Of a DNA stretch of 64,000 nucleotides, positions 13,137 through 25,189 are shown in pieces. The DNA comes from Glandiceps talaboti (lineage: Eukaryota > Hemichordata > Enteropneusta > Spengelidae). The position numbers were made by a program, and so were the translations under genes. The notes under the pieces were generated by a model. That model was not told where the DNA came from, made no database searches, and saw nothing but the letters and a program-made list of their open reading frames with translations. The DNA is taken from the NCBI RefSeq assembly GCF_964340395.1, contig NC_135563.1, positions 12,502,151 to 12,566,150 of the forward strand. The letters are read 5' to 3'. The first letter of the stretch is position 1, and every line of letters starts with the position of its first letter.

Positions 13137-14294
13137 CTACACTGCGGCTTCATGTCCCTTTGAGCTTCGTAAAGAACTAAACCTAGTTGAACGAGGTGAG
13201 TTGTTCATATAAAATTCACGCGTCTGTAGAGGAGTCGCAGGCGTGTGATTCAGAGTACGAGAAAATAGTGGACGTCGAAGGCAGTTCGCTGTAAATATTG
13301 TCTTTAGTCGATGTCTATATTTCTCGTGCAGCCAAGCGTAGACGAATGGGTTGTATACGGTAGAACTGGTAGCAAACCAATGACACATGATGTAAATCAA
13401 GTCATACCATTGAGATCCAAACACCTTCGGATTAATATCCGACACCATCTGAACTGAATAAAGTGGAAACCAGCATACTGCGAATGTTACAACCACAGCA
13501 ATTAGCAGGCGATTCGTTTTCTGCTTTTTCTTCAGGTCTCTTCTCGCCTGCTCTTCTGTAAACACGCCTGGAACTGCCCGCACAGTCAAAAGATAGGAAA
13601 TCCTGCCATATACCACGATAACCACAATCAATGGAATTACGTAGACGAGCAGTATGAGCACATAGGTGTACGTGTACTGTGCTTGTCGTAGCGGCCACAT
13701 CTCAAAGCACACGATGTGATAGCCCAGCAATCGCAAGTCATAACGCCGTGTGTAGTATGCAATGGGGCTCGTTAAGGCAACAGCTAAAGTCCACGAGAGA
13801 AATATAATAAGAACACATATATATCTGGGTAAGCGTGGGCTCAAGGGATACATTATCACACTATATCGGTCACAAGCAATCACTACATGTGATGTGATTG
13901 ACACAAACACAGACACAGCTTGCATGGTTGGCATAAGGCGACACATGGCATCACCAAAGATCCAATCGTCCATTAAACTGTTTGCTAAGGTCCATGGAAT
14001 ACAGAATATGCACATGAGTAAATCAGAAGCCGCCAAGTTGGCGATGAAATAGTTGGTAACATTCTGCATGGATTTGTGGCATGCAACTGTGACTACAATC
14101 AAAGCATTTCCTACAGTTCCTATGACGAACACAACAGCGTACAATATAGCAAGAAGCCATGCTAGTTTTCTCACCAGTGCTTTGCCGGCTAGAAGTCCTT
14201 CAAACGGGTTTTGTGTACTAGAGTTTGTTAGGTTGTGCTCGTAGGGCCAACTCCATAATGCTCCGTCAACCGAATTCGTAGTGGGGTTATCCAT
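13137..14294 (-). CDS. Class A GPCR, prolactin-releasing-peptide / short-NPF receptor-like
   Basis: This is an intact 385-residue rhodopsin-family neuropeptide receptor in one exon. I start it at the ATG ending at 14294; an in-frame TTG four codons upstream is not needed. Seven membrane segments fall near residues 44-68, 81-103, 118-140, 160-179, 209-232, 262-284 and 298-321. Visible landmarks are N-glycosylation sites NLT (21) and NSS (24), GN in TM1 (62-63), LAASD in TM2 (D91), the disulphide pair C118/C196, DRY (142-144), W168, P221, CWFP in TM6 (274-277) and NPFVY in TM7 (315-319), with C338 as a possible palmitoylation site. The TM7 stretch CHW-x-A-x-SS-x-x-YNPF-x-YAWLH and the E-x-WP in the second outer loop are typical of the PrRP/GPR10 and sNPF receptor branch of the NPY-receptor group. 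Such receptors act at the plasma membrane through G proteins, usually Gq or Gi. The exact ligand is inferred. A 5' UTR intron cannot be excluded. Confidence 0.9.
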   Translation of the reverse strand: MDNPTTNSVDGALWSWPYEHNLTNSSTQNPFEGLLAGKALVRKLAWLLAILYAVVFVIGTVGNALIVVTVACHKSMQNVTNYFIANLAASDLLMCIFCIPWTLANSLMDDWIFGDAMCRLMPTMQAVSVFVSITSHVVIACDRYSVIMYPLSPRLPRYICVLIIFLSWTLAVALTSPIAYYTRRYDLRLLGYHIVCFEMWPLRQAQYTYTYVLILLVYVIPLIVVIVVYGRISYLLTVRAVPGVFTEEQARRDLKKKQKTNRLLIAVVVTFAVCWFPLYSVQMVSDINPKVFGSQWYDLIYIMCHWFATSSTVYNPFVYAWLHEKYRHRLKTIFTANCLRRPLFSRTLNHTPATPLQTREFYMNNSPRSTRFSSLRSSKGHEAAV

Positions 14295-14903
14295 GTTTAA
14301 CGTCAAAGCAGACTACCAACAAATATACATCAATCTCCTCGGGTGATATGTACGTCCATCTGTTGCCGTTCAGTGCACAAGTGTTATAAACCTTTTGCCA
14401 AAACATCTATAGCATCGTATCCGAAAGAGGTTTTCCGCTTCTTATAACCATACAACATTCGGAGAAAGTGTTAACATTTGATGAAGTTGGATGTTCTTTC
14501 ACAACCCCATGGCCACAACAACACAAGCATAGATGAGACCATCATGATGAGACAGCATGTATGCGAGATCCCGATCTTTGGATGTACATTGTATTACATA
14601 TCTCTCGTCGATAGTGGTCTGTACGCCGTGTGGAGGAGCTGTGTACGTGTTATGGGCGGCAAACCAAGGCTTTTATAGCAAGCGCATTAGAATAAATGAA
14701 CGTAGCCCGAGAGACGGCTACCGCTTGAGGTAGCAGCGTTTCGTTGTTGCCACTGTGCATATGATTACGTTTTTGGCCAATCCATTCTTTCGTGTGATTG
14801 GATGTCTAATTTACTCCAAATCACCTGAGCTGATATTTAGTACGTGATACACTATTATATCAAAATGCCACTGTGGTTAGTCCGATATACTCCGAGCAGA
14901 CGA

Positions 14904-14971
14904 TTTGTTTGTTTGTTTGTTTGTTTGTTTGTTTGTTTGTTTGTTTGTTTGTTTGTTTGTTTGTTTGTTTT
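14904..14971. repeat. (GTTT)n microsatellite
   Basis: About 16 uninterrupted GTTT units lie roughly 600 bases upstream of the GPCR start codon. They belong to the same class of tetranucleotide array seen at 19.9 and 26.7 kb. Confidence 0.95.
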
Positions 14972-16500
14972 ATTAAGTAAATATTTCAAAAATCAACAGT
15001 CTCGACTAAACTTGTTGATGTCATTAAAGTCTATGTAATGATGAATTCAATCTGTTTTAGACTGTTGCGTAAGTTTAGTTCGTTTTGTCGTAAGATGCAT
15101 GCATGCATGCATGACAAACTTACTAAAGACGTCCATGCAATTTTGCAATCCGGGTATATACTTTGACATACTGGTAAATAATTATGTTTACCGTACACCA
15201 GATGTGTTAATAAGATTATCATGGTCGTTCTAGATAAAGGTAGTACATTGACTTAGTATATATATATGCTTCGGAAATAAAAATGTTAAACTTGAAATTT
15301 CCTATCGTTTTATAGAGACAAATTTAGAATCAACTCAATTCTAACCGAGAAAGAAAGAAAATCATACGTCAGTGTACAGTTGTGTTGAAATAGAAGATAT
15401 CAAATGTGATAACGCGTTGCCCCTGACAATCGACTAATTTGCCCTGGTTTGAATATGAATGCGAACGTGTATATATGATAATAAGAGATGAGGATGGGGT
15501 TGTATATTGAACACCATCAAGTCATCACCACAAAGGGAGACGTGGTATTAGTAGGATACTGTTTACTGTTTACCGCTGTTGAAAATGGAATTATGACGAT
15601 ATCTCCTGAAACAAAGTGATGAACCCTCAACAAATTTATTTGATTATTTTGAAAGGGAAAGGAACATGCTTTCATTTCGCAAATATTGAATTATAAAGAA
15701 ATTTTAAGAAGATTTGATTTTCAGGGAAATCGATCCCCGAGGTACATATTCAGTCTTAATGTTAATATTGAACGAGAAGTGCGTTGGATATTTCCATAGT
15801 CCCACTCGTAAAAGGATTTCTCTTTTAAAAAAGCGCTCGTGGTATCTTATCAGACTCGAGTATGGCTTCACCGCATGGCACAAGGTAGGCTATTGTAACA
15901 CGTAATTGCCATGATGCAGTCTTCAATGATTAGCTCAGACCCTTACGTGGTGCGGACTAGCGTAGAAGTATAAACAACCTCCTTGGACTAGTCACGCATA
16001 GTGACCTCAATTTGCATAGAGCATACACTAGTCACATTTTATTTACCATAGGGCATTGTTTACGTCTTACCCGCGACTTGCTTTTACCATGCAAAGAATA
16101 TGAAATAAAACACTTATTGCTTGGCCTTCATCGGGTCCTAGTACCGCTCATATTACGCCTTGTGCTGTTATGTACTAGGTAGCAACTATTTCTCATAACT
16201 TCCAGCCTCGGAAAGTAGCCTCATGCTACACAGCAGCCCTCAAGGTAATAGAAAGCTACTCTTGCCCTCATAGCCAGGCAATAGTGTGTATTATAACACA
16301 CCGCAGGCTCAACTCTCGGCCGTTATTGGTCAATGCGACATTACCTGTTATGGAGCATTCTCACGTTGTTCCACGATAAATGAAGTAGCAGGCACTAATT
16401 AATAGAACTAGTCCCTAGCGATTAGGTCCATTGCTTAGTACCTATTGATGATGTCATCTATGCGCGCGAATACAGACATTTTCAAAGAACAACAAATTGT
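14972..16500. other. Intergenic stretch, no gene recognised
   Basis: No domain-bearing ORF is visible. There is a short GCATGCATGCATG run at 15097-15110. A segment at 15708-15755 resembles 6307-6350. The stretch 16085-16330 is richer in GC and in short inverted motifs than its surroundings and could be an old mobile element, but I could not define its ends. Confidence 0.5.
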
Positions 16501-16504
16501 AAAC

Positions 16505-16753
16505 ATGTCTGGCTCTTCTGCAACTACGACCGCAAGCAGCGGCCAAAGCACTAAATTTTTTGCTTGATTCGTCGAAATTACGGAAGAAGAGCTGGCCAAC
16601 AACTGTAAAAACAAAACAAAGGCAGTAATCGAGACAGCGGTTGGTATTTTTGAGAACTATTGCGCCGTCATTGGGACAACTCTCATGGTTATTGAACATT
16701 GCGCAATGCAAACGAACTCTGCTTGCTGGAGAAGTTTGTCATATTTATTTTAG
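16505..16753 (+). pseudogene. Decayed ORF fragment, possibly Crypton/ZMYM-type N-terminal region
   Basis: From the ATG at 16505 the frame gives a Ser/Thr-rich start, then a TGA after about 19 codons. It then reads on through FVEITEEELANN and AVGIFENYC-like segments before a TAG at 16751-16753. The pattern F-x-E-I-x-EEL, then K-x-x-x-x-A-x-x-x-F-x-x-YC, recalls the N-terminal segment found in many ZMYM/QRICH1-like and Crypton recombinase-derived proteins of invertebrates. This is pattern memory, not a search result. The in-frame stop and lack of the recombinase domain downstream argue for a dead fragment. A foldback element follows immediately. Confidence 0.3.
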
Positions 16754-16773
16754 TGTGCTGTGGTGTGTGATTC

Positions 16774-16872
16774 GTGTTCGGGACTAGCCAGTTACACCAA
16801 AACAGTCTCGTTTCCCCTTTGGCTTTGCCCTCGGGGAGAACGAGACTGTTTTGGTGTAACCGGCTAGTCACT
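16774..16872. mobile_element. Short foldback element (hairpin), copy 1
   Basis: The arm GGACTAGCCAGTTACACC and the following AAAACAGTCTCGTT recur inverted after a loop of about 25 bases as AACGAGACTGTTTT and GGTGTAACCGGCTAGTC. Arms are about 30 bases with one or two mismatches. The loop contains a GGCTTTGCCCTCGGGG stretch. A similar loop and a shared downstream motif (TCAGTCAACATGTGT) occur at 19709-19835, which suggests a small dispersed family. Confidence 0.7.
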
Positions 16873-17350
16873 CGGGAACAAACGTACGCTAACGCCAGAA
16901 TAATGTCAGTCAACATGTGTACAATATTGACCACCATGGTGACACCCACGTTCTAATGATGAAAAAGCCAATGTCCGTATTATGATAATGAGCGGAAATT
17001 CGTTTTCCACCTTGAGACATTTGCATCATATTATCGCTTTTAAGTCGTGATCCAGAAGTTCTTATTGTGTTTATTTAGAGACAGTATAGGTTCATGTTAA
17101 CGTTTATTATACTCTTACTCGCCATTAATACATCCTGCGGATGACAATCCAAAATCATTTTCCAAAACAAGGCGGCCTTCAGAATTCACGTCATAAGTGG
17201 GATGAAATGATAGGGGGAAATGGAAATGGAGGGGCACATTGAAATGGAAGGGGGGGGGCTTGATGTGTTGTACTGATTGAAAGGAGGACTGTAACTTTGT
17301 TTCTACAATGGCATGGTAATGAAGGATGTGTGCACAATTTTAAGGGTTAC

Positions 17351-17673
17351 ACAGTCCGTGTCATATTAGAGTTCACTGTCTATATCCGATACAATCACGC
17401 AGAAACCAGTCTGATAGCAAGATTGAATGAACACAGTTTTGTACGACATTTTGTCTAACTAAACGGAACTACCATGCCACCACGCAGTCTTCAATTCCCC
17501 GACATCAAAATATTGGTGCCCGCGTGTACCCGCATCTATAGTTGCAATAATTATACATTTAAATGGTTTATTTCATTCTAAATAGACAAGCAAAGTGGTA
17601 GAGTAATCTCTTATTTGTGTCTCCGTGGTTGTATCAAACAGAGCCAATGAACACTAACATGAAACGGGTTGTA
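17351..17673. mobile_element. MITE-like element with about 55-bp inverted ends, copy 1
   Basis: The left end (17351-17410) and the reverse complement of the right end (17618-17673) align over about 55 bases at roughly three matches in four. They share TTAG-x-GTTCA, GATACAA and CAGAAAC/GGAGACAC blocks. The same terminal sequence bounds another element at 31503-31857. The interior has no ORF. I found no clear target-site duplication. Confidence 0.6.
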
Positions 17674-18639
17674 TTGTTTTGCATTGGTAGGCCATGTGAA
17701 TATTCATCAACATTTTAGCTTATGTACTGAATATATACAGCTCACAGGTTCCTTTCCCCAAACGAAATTTAAAACTACGACTGAGAAGTTTTGAAAATAT
17801 TGAGGGCGCTCGAAATGTCACATACATTGTATACATACTGTCTTGTTTTACCTGTCATTAATTACAGTAATGTGTTATTTCTTCAAAATTCATATACAAG
17901 GTCTACGTAATTTACGTATTACGTCAGTTTTTCATTTTAACATATAGATTGAGCCCTAAAAACGATCTGAAACTTTACTGGTGAAAAAAGTTCAATCATG
18001 CCAGTTTCCTTCTTCCCAATCCAAGAAAAAATAATTTGGCACGAACAGTTTACTGAAATGATCTATACTAAATTCTGTTACTATTAGCCATCATGAACAA
18101 GTATATAATAAGAGTGCTTTTACGAAGGAAACCTCTAAAGATAATATAAAATCCGGGTCATTCCTACAAAGAAAGATTTAACTCCACTTAATTCTTAAGG
18201 AGCTCTCAGGCCTTGAAAGAAGCCAAATTGTGAAATTGTTATTCATGTATATTCATTTTTTTTTGTCAACCGATGTGAAACTCAACTCATACTTTTCAAA
18301 GGGTAACTCGACTATATCTATAATGGACAGTGGACATTTTATCATTGATTTTGTTATATAATGTTAATACTGATAATAACATCAAGGTTTTCTTGTTAAA
18401 GAAGGGAATTAGCTAGATTTCCTGTTGACGGTTCAAGGTAGTCTGATCCCGCTAACACGTACACACTATAAACTTTACATATACTGGGGGGCTATTACAA
18501 TGGACTCCGTCTGTCCGTCCCTCCATAATACCTCATTTCTCTGACATGCAATATCTAATATCATTGAAACTTGTCACGAAGGTGGTATATCCTATGGGAC
18601 ATATGAACGACACTTTGCTTAACGACATGTGCAAATTTG

Positions 18640-19028
18640 AACGAATTGCGGCCACATTTGTTAAAAACAATGATTACTACATAACTATACATTCATAATA
18701 CATTCAAGTGTCTATCCCACTATCATCAGGTGAAAGCGTTTGATGTTTATCTGGACTTTCAGCGTCAATTATCAAAATCAAGCCATTGCTTGCATTTTCT
18801 TACAGACAGTATGTATTTGCTGCCAATTCGTTTTCAATTATGTTTTTAGGTAGTACAGAAGACGAGAAACATAGCTACACAAGCATTACCTTTGATGCCA
18901 ATGTAACGTTTTTGCGGAATAGCGGCCATATGTTTAGTTAAAAAGTCAATATTTTCTTCATAACCAAAAGCATGTTAATACATAGACTACATTTAGTGTC
19001 TACCCAATATTATCAGGCGCAAGCTTGC
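18640..19028. repeat. Degenerate direct duplication, spacing about 280 bp
   Basis: Blocks GCGGCCA...GTTAAAAA, GTGTCTA-CCCA and ATCAGG-G-AAGC occur in the same order at 18648-18735 and again at 18922-19022. The copies are diverged. No coding capacity is apparent. Confidence 0.5.
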
Positions 19029-19705
19029 TTTTGAGACATGGGGTCAAATATCATTTTTCATAATAAATAAATAAATATCATACATTTTTTTATGTTGGGT
19101 ACAGTTTTTAAATCAAAACAGGGAAATACGCATATGCATTTATTTAAACTAACTGTCACAGAATGATGTGAATTGATTCAGAGACTGTGTTTTCTACTAA
19201 AACTTGTTACAGTTATCTTCTGGTCTGAGATATCCGTTTGTGTTTTTTTATTTCCGTTGATTAAGTCGTTGTAAATAACTAGAAACAATAATGCCATAAG
19301 AAAATATCTCAACGACAACATTCGCTAATTTAAACAAAAAATGGGGTTGTATAAATTGGGTTATTTTAATATATTTATTGGAGTCGAGAGTTTAGCTAGT
19401 TTATAGCAATCATTCTGATAAATCTGACGTCACAACACTGTTGGCTTTATCGGCATAACTAAAGTCCAAGATCAAATTCGTTGTTTTATTGCCTGAAGTG
19501 TAATGATTAAAGTTCTATCAAAATCGACCCCTGAAAATATCAAGAACAATAAGCAGCTAGCATGCCAGGCTTGTTCTAACCTTGACTACAATCTACGTGA
19601 ATTCCCTCCTATTAAGAGTACTTATCCGAGGCTACTACTATGGCAGTATACACAAGTTGACTGATCGCGATGGCAACAGCACATGATACGTCTATTTCCT
19701 CTAGG

Positions 19706-19775
19706 GATTGTGGGTCACCTCAACACTGACAGTTTCCTGAGGGCGAAGGGAAAGAGTCAATATTGGAGTGACCCA
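19706..19775. mobile_element. Short foldback element (hairpin), copy 2
   Basis: GTGGGTCACCTCAACACTGAC and its near-complement GTCAATATTGGAGTGACCCAC flank a loop containing a CTGAGGGCGAAGGG stretch. The loop resembles that of the hairpin at 16774-16872, and both are followed within about 60 bases by TCAGTCAACATGTGT. Confidence 0.65.
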
Positions 19776-19944
19776 CAGGCCCAGGAAAAATTGACGTATG
19801 ATGTTGAACGAGTACTATCAGTCAACATGTGTTTCTTAACACATCACATCATTAATACCGTATTGTATATGTCGTGCCTGAAAAGTAGACGGCACATTGA
19901 GACGGCACACCACAGTAAGTTTGTTTGATAGTTTGTTAGTTTTT

Positions 19945-20085
19945 TTGTTTGTTTGTTTGTTTGTTTGTTTGTTTGTATGTTTGTTTGTCTGTTTGTCTGT
20001 TTGTTTGTTTGTTTGTTTGTTTGTTTGTTTGTTTGTTTGTTTGCGTGTTTGTTTGTTTGTTTGTTCGTTCGTCCGTCTGTTCGTT
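19945..20085. repeat. (TTTG)n microsatellite with TTTGTCTG variants
   Basis: About 140 bases of TTTG units include scattered TGTC and TATG variants. The ORFs on both strands here are repeat artefacts. Confidence 0.95.
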
Positions 20086-20089
20086 TAAT

Positions 20090-21890
20090 TGTTTGTTGAG
20101 GGTTGTGATTGTTTGGAAGAGTTGGCAAAACGATGGTGGCCTCTTTAGCGATATGGATGGTTGGCCTGGCAAGCGTTCCCATGGCCACCACTCGCAGTCT
20201 GCGGTAATTCAAACTCCACATTCTATCTTGTACTCAATCCTAGCAAAACCTATCATTTCAAACGAAGTTATCTAGCTTTGATTCAATATATATGTAACTT
20301 GGAGAACCAGCTCACAAGGAAGATTTTTTGGCATGCTTAAGAACCCAAACAGCAGTTACAGGTGACGCATTCGGTCTGGTATGATAGCTAAATAGTCCAA
20401 ATCAAATAGACATATTTGGTACTTTTTGTTTAGTTAGATATAAATTACTAATTATAGCGTACAACCTGAACTAAACAGTATTGAATCACTTTTGGATACA
20501 CGTATTTGTTTAGCTGTAAACATAATATGGCACAATATATCCAATCAAATTGATTTTTGCGTCTGCATTTAAAAATCATGCGCAATGATGATTTCAACCT
20601 GTTACCGTACTACAGACGGAGAATATTGAATATGTAATCAACATTTACAGCATCAAATTATTGATAATGTAACCATTTCATGTGGATGTATTGTTTTTTT
20701 TCTTTGATAACAACCCATTTGTAGCTTGAACGTTATTCGCCATGATGTAATAACATACAAACTGATACCGCGGTGTTCTTGGTATATGCTACCAATGACT
20801 TGTTTGTTAAGCTTATGACTAAAAGTCAGTAATGATATTGATATATCGATTCAAGTTGTCTTTGTATGTACTGGTAGAAATATCAATGACACCATGCCAT
20901 GCTTTATCTATCATACCTGCCTCAATATACGCGTTATATAGTTCCTTGGGAATAAGGTGGTAAACCACGAAACAAGTGCCACGGTCAAATAATAACCTCG
21001 CAAACGAACACACTGGGATTTGTTAATATTTGTCGAGTGAACAAAAATATTTTTAAAAATAAGGTATAAATGTTACTTTTTGTCATCATTATTTCAATCC
21101 AATTAGATTGCCAACATCTTAAACGTGTTAATAACAATTTCTTTTGTCGCGTATATTGCCCATGGGTAATGGATACTTCACTTGCCAGGTATTTACACTG
21201 GATGTTCCCATATGACGCAAAGGCAAGATAATATTATATATGACATGTACTTTATTAGCATAGTGACAAGATTTACGTGCTAATAATGTGATTTTATGTT
21301 TATTTTCATTTGGATCGACAGGAATGCTATTGAAATGACGTCAGTCTGAGAGTGTTTTTATTTAAAGCCTTATTTTCAATTTTCTTGATATATTCTATAG
21401 TATTTAAGACCTTTATCACGCCACTGATTTCTTCATTTGAGGTCGAATTCGATCGCTGTTCCATTATTTGCCATCACCCCACCCCTCCGGTCAAAGAGGT
21501 GAACATGATCACATCTATCTTTTTTAATACAATTTCTGGATGCAGTCTTTTGACATAAAATGTCTTTGGCATTTTTAACTCAATGTCTGTAATTGTGAAC
21601 ATTCCCTTTCATCTAAAACATGCATGCTTCGATACCATACAGAGGGCAATTTGTTTTTACGCAGATCTTTTAATTTATTCAATTCCGTGCGAGATATTGA
21701 TCTATTTTGTTAGAGTGAGAATGTTTAAATCAAGTCTTTTGAACAAATAAATAGACTTGTAAGTTTCGTACGTTTGCCTCATTTCTCATACATTATCTTC
21801 GTCCAATTCTGTACTGTATATCTTATACATTTTTTTCTATTGCAGAATATTCAGAGTCTCCTACCTGTAGTCATATTTAATAATAATGTA
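20090..21890. other. Intergenic stretch, nothing recognised
   Basis: No ORF with a recognisable domain, RNA gene or clear repeat was found in this AT-rich stretch. Confidence 0.5.
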
Positions 21891-21892
21891 TA

Positions 21893-22050
21893 AATGAATG
21901 AATGAATGAATGAATGAATGAATGAATGAATGAATGGATGGATGGATGGATGGATGGATGGATGGATAATGAATGAATGAATGAATGAATGAATGAATGA
22001 ATGAATGAATGAATGAATGAATGAATGAATGAATGAATGAATGAATGAAT
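21893..22050. repeat. (GAAT)n-(GGAT)n-(GAAT)n compound microsatellite
   Basis: GAAT units on both sides enclose a central GGAT block (about 21935-21967). The same GGAT insertion within another tetranucleotide array recurs at 8.8 and 53.5 kb. Confidence 0.95.
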
Positions 22051-23870
22051 CTCTGAGTGAAATATATATGGCTGATTGTTTGTCATGTAACTGCGCGACA
22101 TATGTAAGAACATTTATATTTTGATCATTTACAACTTGTAACACTCAAATAAAACGTTAGCGTGATTTGCCGCAATTGTTTCTAGCATCCACGTCAAGTG
22201 TGAAAGTATACTAGTTTCAATTGCTCTAATCATCAGCACAGTGTCCGGTGTCTCTTGATGTAATCGATCTGTAAACAATGGTAACAGTGCAAAGGAAGTA
22301 CATAGTCAATAACTAGAGTGGAAACATAGATGCCATAGAACACTGTCTGGATCTCAAGTGAGACCTAAACTAATCCTTGCTGTGGAAGCTATCATTCATT
22401 GCAATCAGTCTGCTGTGCTTTAGCAGAAAACTCATTTTTACAAACTGAATACAGTTGAAAGGCCATACTTGGCGTATAATTAAAGCATTTGAGAATATAT
22501 TTTAAAACTTTATACGAATGCTATAAATGTTTTTGATAAGTGACACGCAAAGTGCTTTACTTCAGTGCTAAGGGTTGTATAAGATCTCACCGGTACATTT
22601 CAATCATAAATACAGTTCACTTTGCCGCATGAGAAACTTGATTGTAATTAAACAAAGCAAAGGTTGAAATTAACAGTTTATAACACCTGAAGATCTTTAC
22701 AATAAAGGAAGGTCGTGTCCATATCCTGAACGAATACATTGAATAACCAACATTTAAGTACTTCCCGCTTAACCATTTCAATGTAGTCGAGAAAATTGGA
22801 TTGGCTTTAATTCAAAGTTATAACCCATGTATGTGATATGATGAACTATTGCTTTCTACTCATCATTTAACTTAGAGGTAGACATGTTTACACGTTTACA
22901 GGTAATTGAAACGGAGATGGGATGGCGGTTATCTGATTTGCTAAGTGGTTCAATCAAATTTCCCTGTTCACAATTTTTCCATCAATCTGTCCTCGTTTTT
23001 ATATCAGAATACAAAGACGATAGAATATGAGGAAGTTAAGTCTATTGACAATTTCTATTGAATTTCTTATTAATGTTGTCCTTCACACTTTTTGTAAATA
23101 TATTTCTCCTCATAAATATCGGTTACCAAGGTGCCGGTATTTCTTCTTTTATCATACTGGCGATGTTTTGTCTGAAACCGATGAATAGGTTAATTGAAGT
23201 TTGTGTTTCTGAAGATGCCGTTTCATTATATCAATTTGATTGAACATCACTATAATAGCGAGTTTCGATAACAGGTACCGTAATTGAGGTTCGCCTATTA
23301 AAGGGGATTGTTGTGTACGTTTGAGTTTGTACGTTTTGTTTTGTTTTTGTTTTGTTTTTGGGGGGGGGCGTAAATTCCTCTGTATATTGACATGGTACTC
23401 ACAGTATTCAACTTACTTCTTAAGCATACTAATCATCACTTGTAATTGACTTAACTCAAATCTGGCATTAAGATGTGACTTATAAAATATTCCATGACGT
23501 AATTTATGGTACGTATGAAATATGTTGAGGACATTCCTACCATTTAATTAATCAATTGTTCTAAGACAATTATAATGTTATAGAAGGCATGCAACAATGT
23601 TAATATCACACTACTACAGTTTAATCGAAGTTTCCTGAGAAGTATTTGTACTTGAGTAAAATGCTTCTAAACTCAACTTGTACCACTTTAGGCACATTTA
23701 TCAGTGTAATACATTTTATTAAAGCAAGCGATATCAATCTATGATGTGTGTAATTTCGTATGTGTCGTTCACGTTTGCCGTAACTAGACTGTTAAACTAC
23801 CCAATGTATTCTAATGTATGGCAAATAGTTTTCGTGACATCTTGAATAAACTTCGATAGAGAAATATAGA
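22051..23870. other. Intergenic stretch, nothing recognised
   Basis: No coding or RNA feature is recognised. A T/G-rich segment ending in a run of nine G lies at about 23335-23369. Confidence 0.5.
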
Positions 23871-23877
23871 GACATAC

Positions 23878-24012
<135 letters not shown>

Positions 24013-24840
24013 GAGGGAGACACTAATGCAGTTCCACAAGAGAGCCTGAGAAAGAGATAAACAGAGTGACAAACAGGTTGTGACAAGCTGATGTTTTATT
24101 CACCATCAAGTATATTAACACGATAAAGTCGTATTACAGATAGATTTGTAATGTTCAGATTGCTTCAAAATAATTTAGACGCTATTAAAAAAGAAAATTG
24201 ACACCTCGAAATGTGAAAAGTGCCATTCAGTGTTTCTTCATTAAGGGAGGTGAATGAATACAACAAAATGTCTGAATACAATCATGATTGAAATCACAAA
24301 GTCGACTATTAACTTGAGTTGCTGCCATTGACAAGGACGAAGTAATCAGTGGCTGATAGGCAAATGGAATTTGGAAGTGGTAAATGTAACTTTGAGAATA
24401 ATTTGAATTAAAAATGGTCTGAACAATCGGACCACTTTGCTATATTCAAACTATGGTTTTAATGTGTTGCCATCCCTATGTTTGACTATCTGAAGAGACA
24501 ATATACTACAAGAGGTATCAAAAAAGTATGCAATGATCGGTTTGGTATGTTTTCATATTTCCCAATTATAGAAGCTTGTCTATAATCGTTATAATCAGAG
24601 GAATAAACAAAACCAAACAAACAAACAAACAAACAGTCTTGTGAAACCTACTTATTTTAGCCTTACCTTGATCTGCTTTACCACCCCTCATTGAGTAGAT
24701 TATTTGATATATTTCAGTCCAACTGCCTTTTAGGTGATGTTCACATATTCACAGTGTTTGCCTTCAACTAGCTATTTGCTATTTGCAGTACTAGATAATG
24801 AAATTCTCCAACATGCAAAAATCAACTGTACTTTGTTTTT

Positions 24841-24973
24841 TGTATGTATGTATGTATGTATGTATGTATGTATGTATGTATGTATGTATGTATGTATGTA
24901 TGTATGTATGTATATGTATATATGTATGTATGTATGTGTGTGTGTATGTATGTATGTATGTATGTATGTATGT
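24841..24973. repeat. (TATG)n microsatellite
   Basis: TATG units with short TATA and TGTG interruptions end in a GT run near 24985. Confidence 0.95.
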
Positions 24974-25189
24974 GACTGTGTGTGTGTGGGGAGGGGTTGC
25001 TTTGTTATCTCATCACGTACGACACACGTACACTTAAGTTTTATTTTTCCCTTCAAGTCATATAGATAAAATTCTTTAGTGGAAATAATGAAGGATCGTG
25101 TTTCAAGTTCATGCTTTTAGTACCTGAAGAGACACACACATATAATTTGCGTTGCGTTGGCTGCTTGTCCATCTTATTCACCCCATGCG

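Noticed and set aside
13432-14244. ORFs overlapping the GPCR on the other strand or in another frame
   Set aside because: They are shadows of the intact minus-strand receptor and have no domain of their own.
22200-22240. CTGATGA followed by GAAAC on the minus strand as another hammerhead
   Set aside because: Stem II cannot form and the putative stem III leaves no loop, so it is a chance match. Other CTGANGA sites (for example near 4694, 5622, 8671, 11807, 44261) lack GAAA at the right distance.
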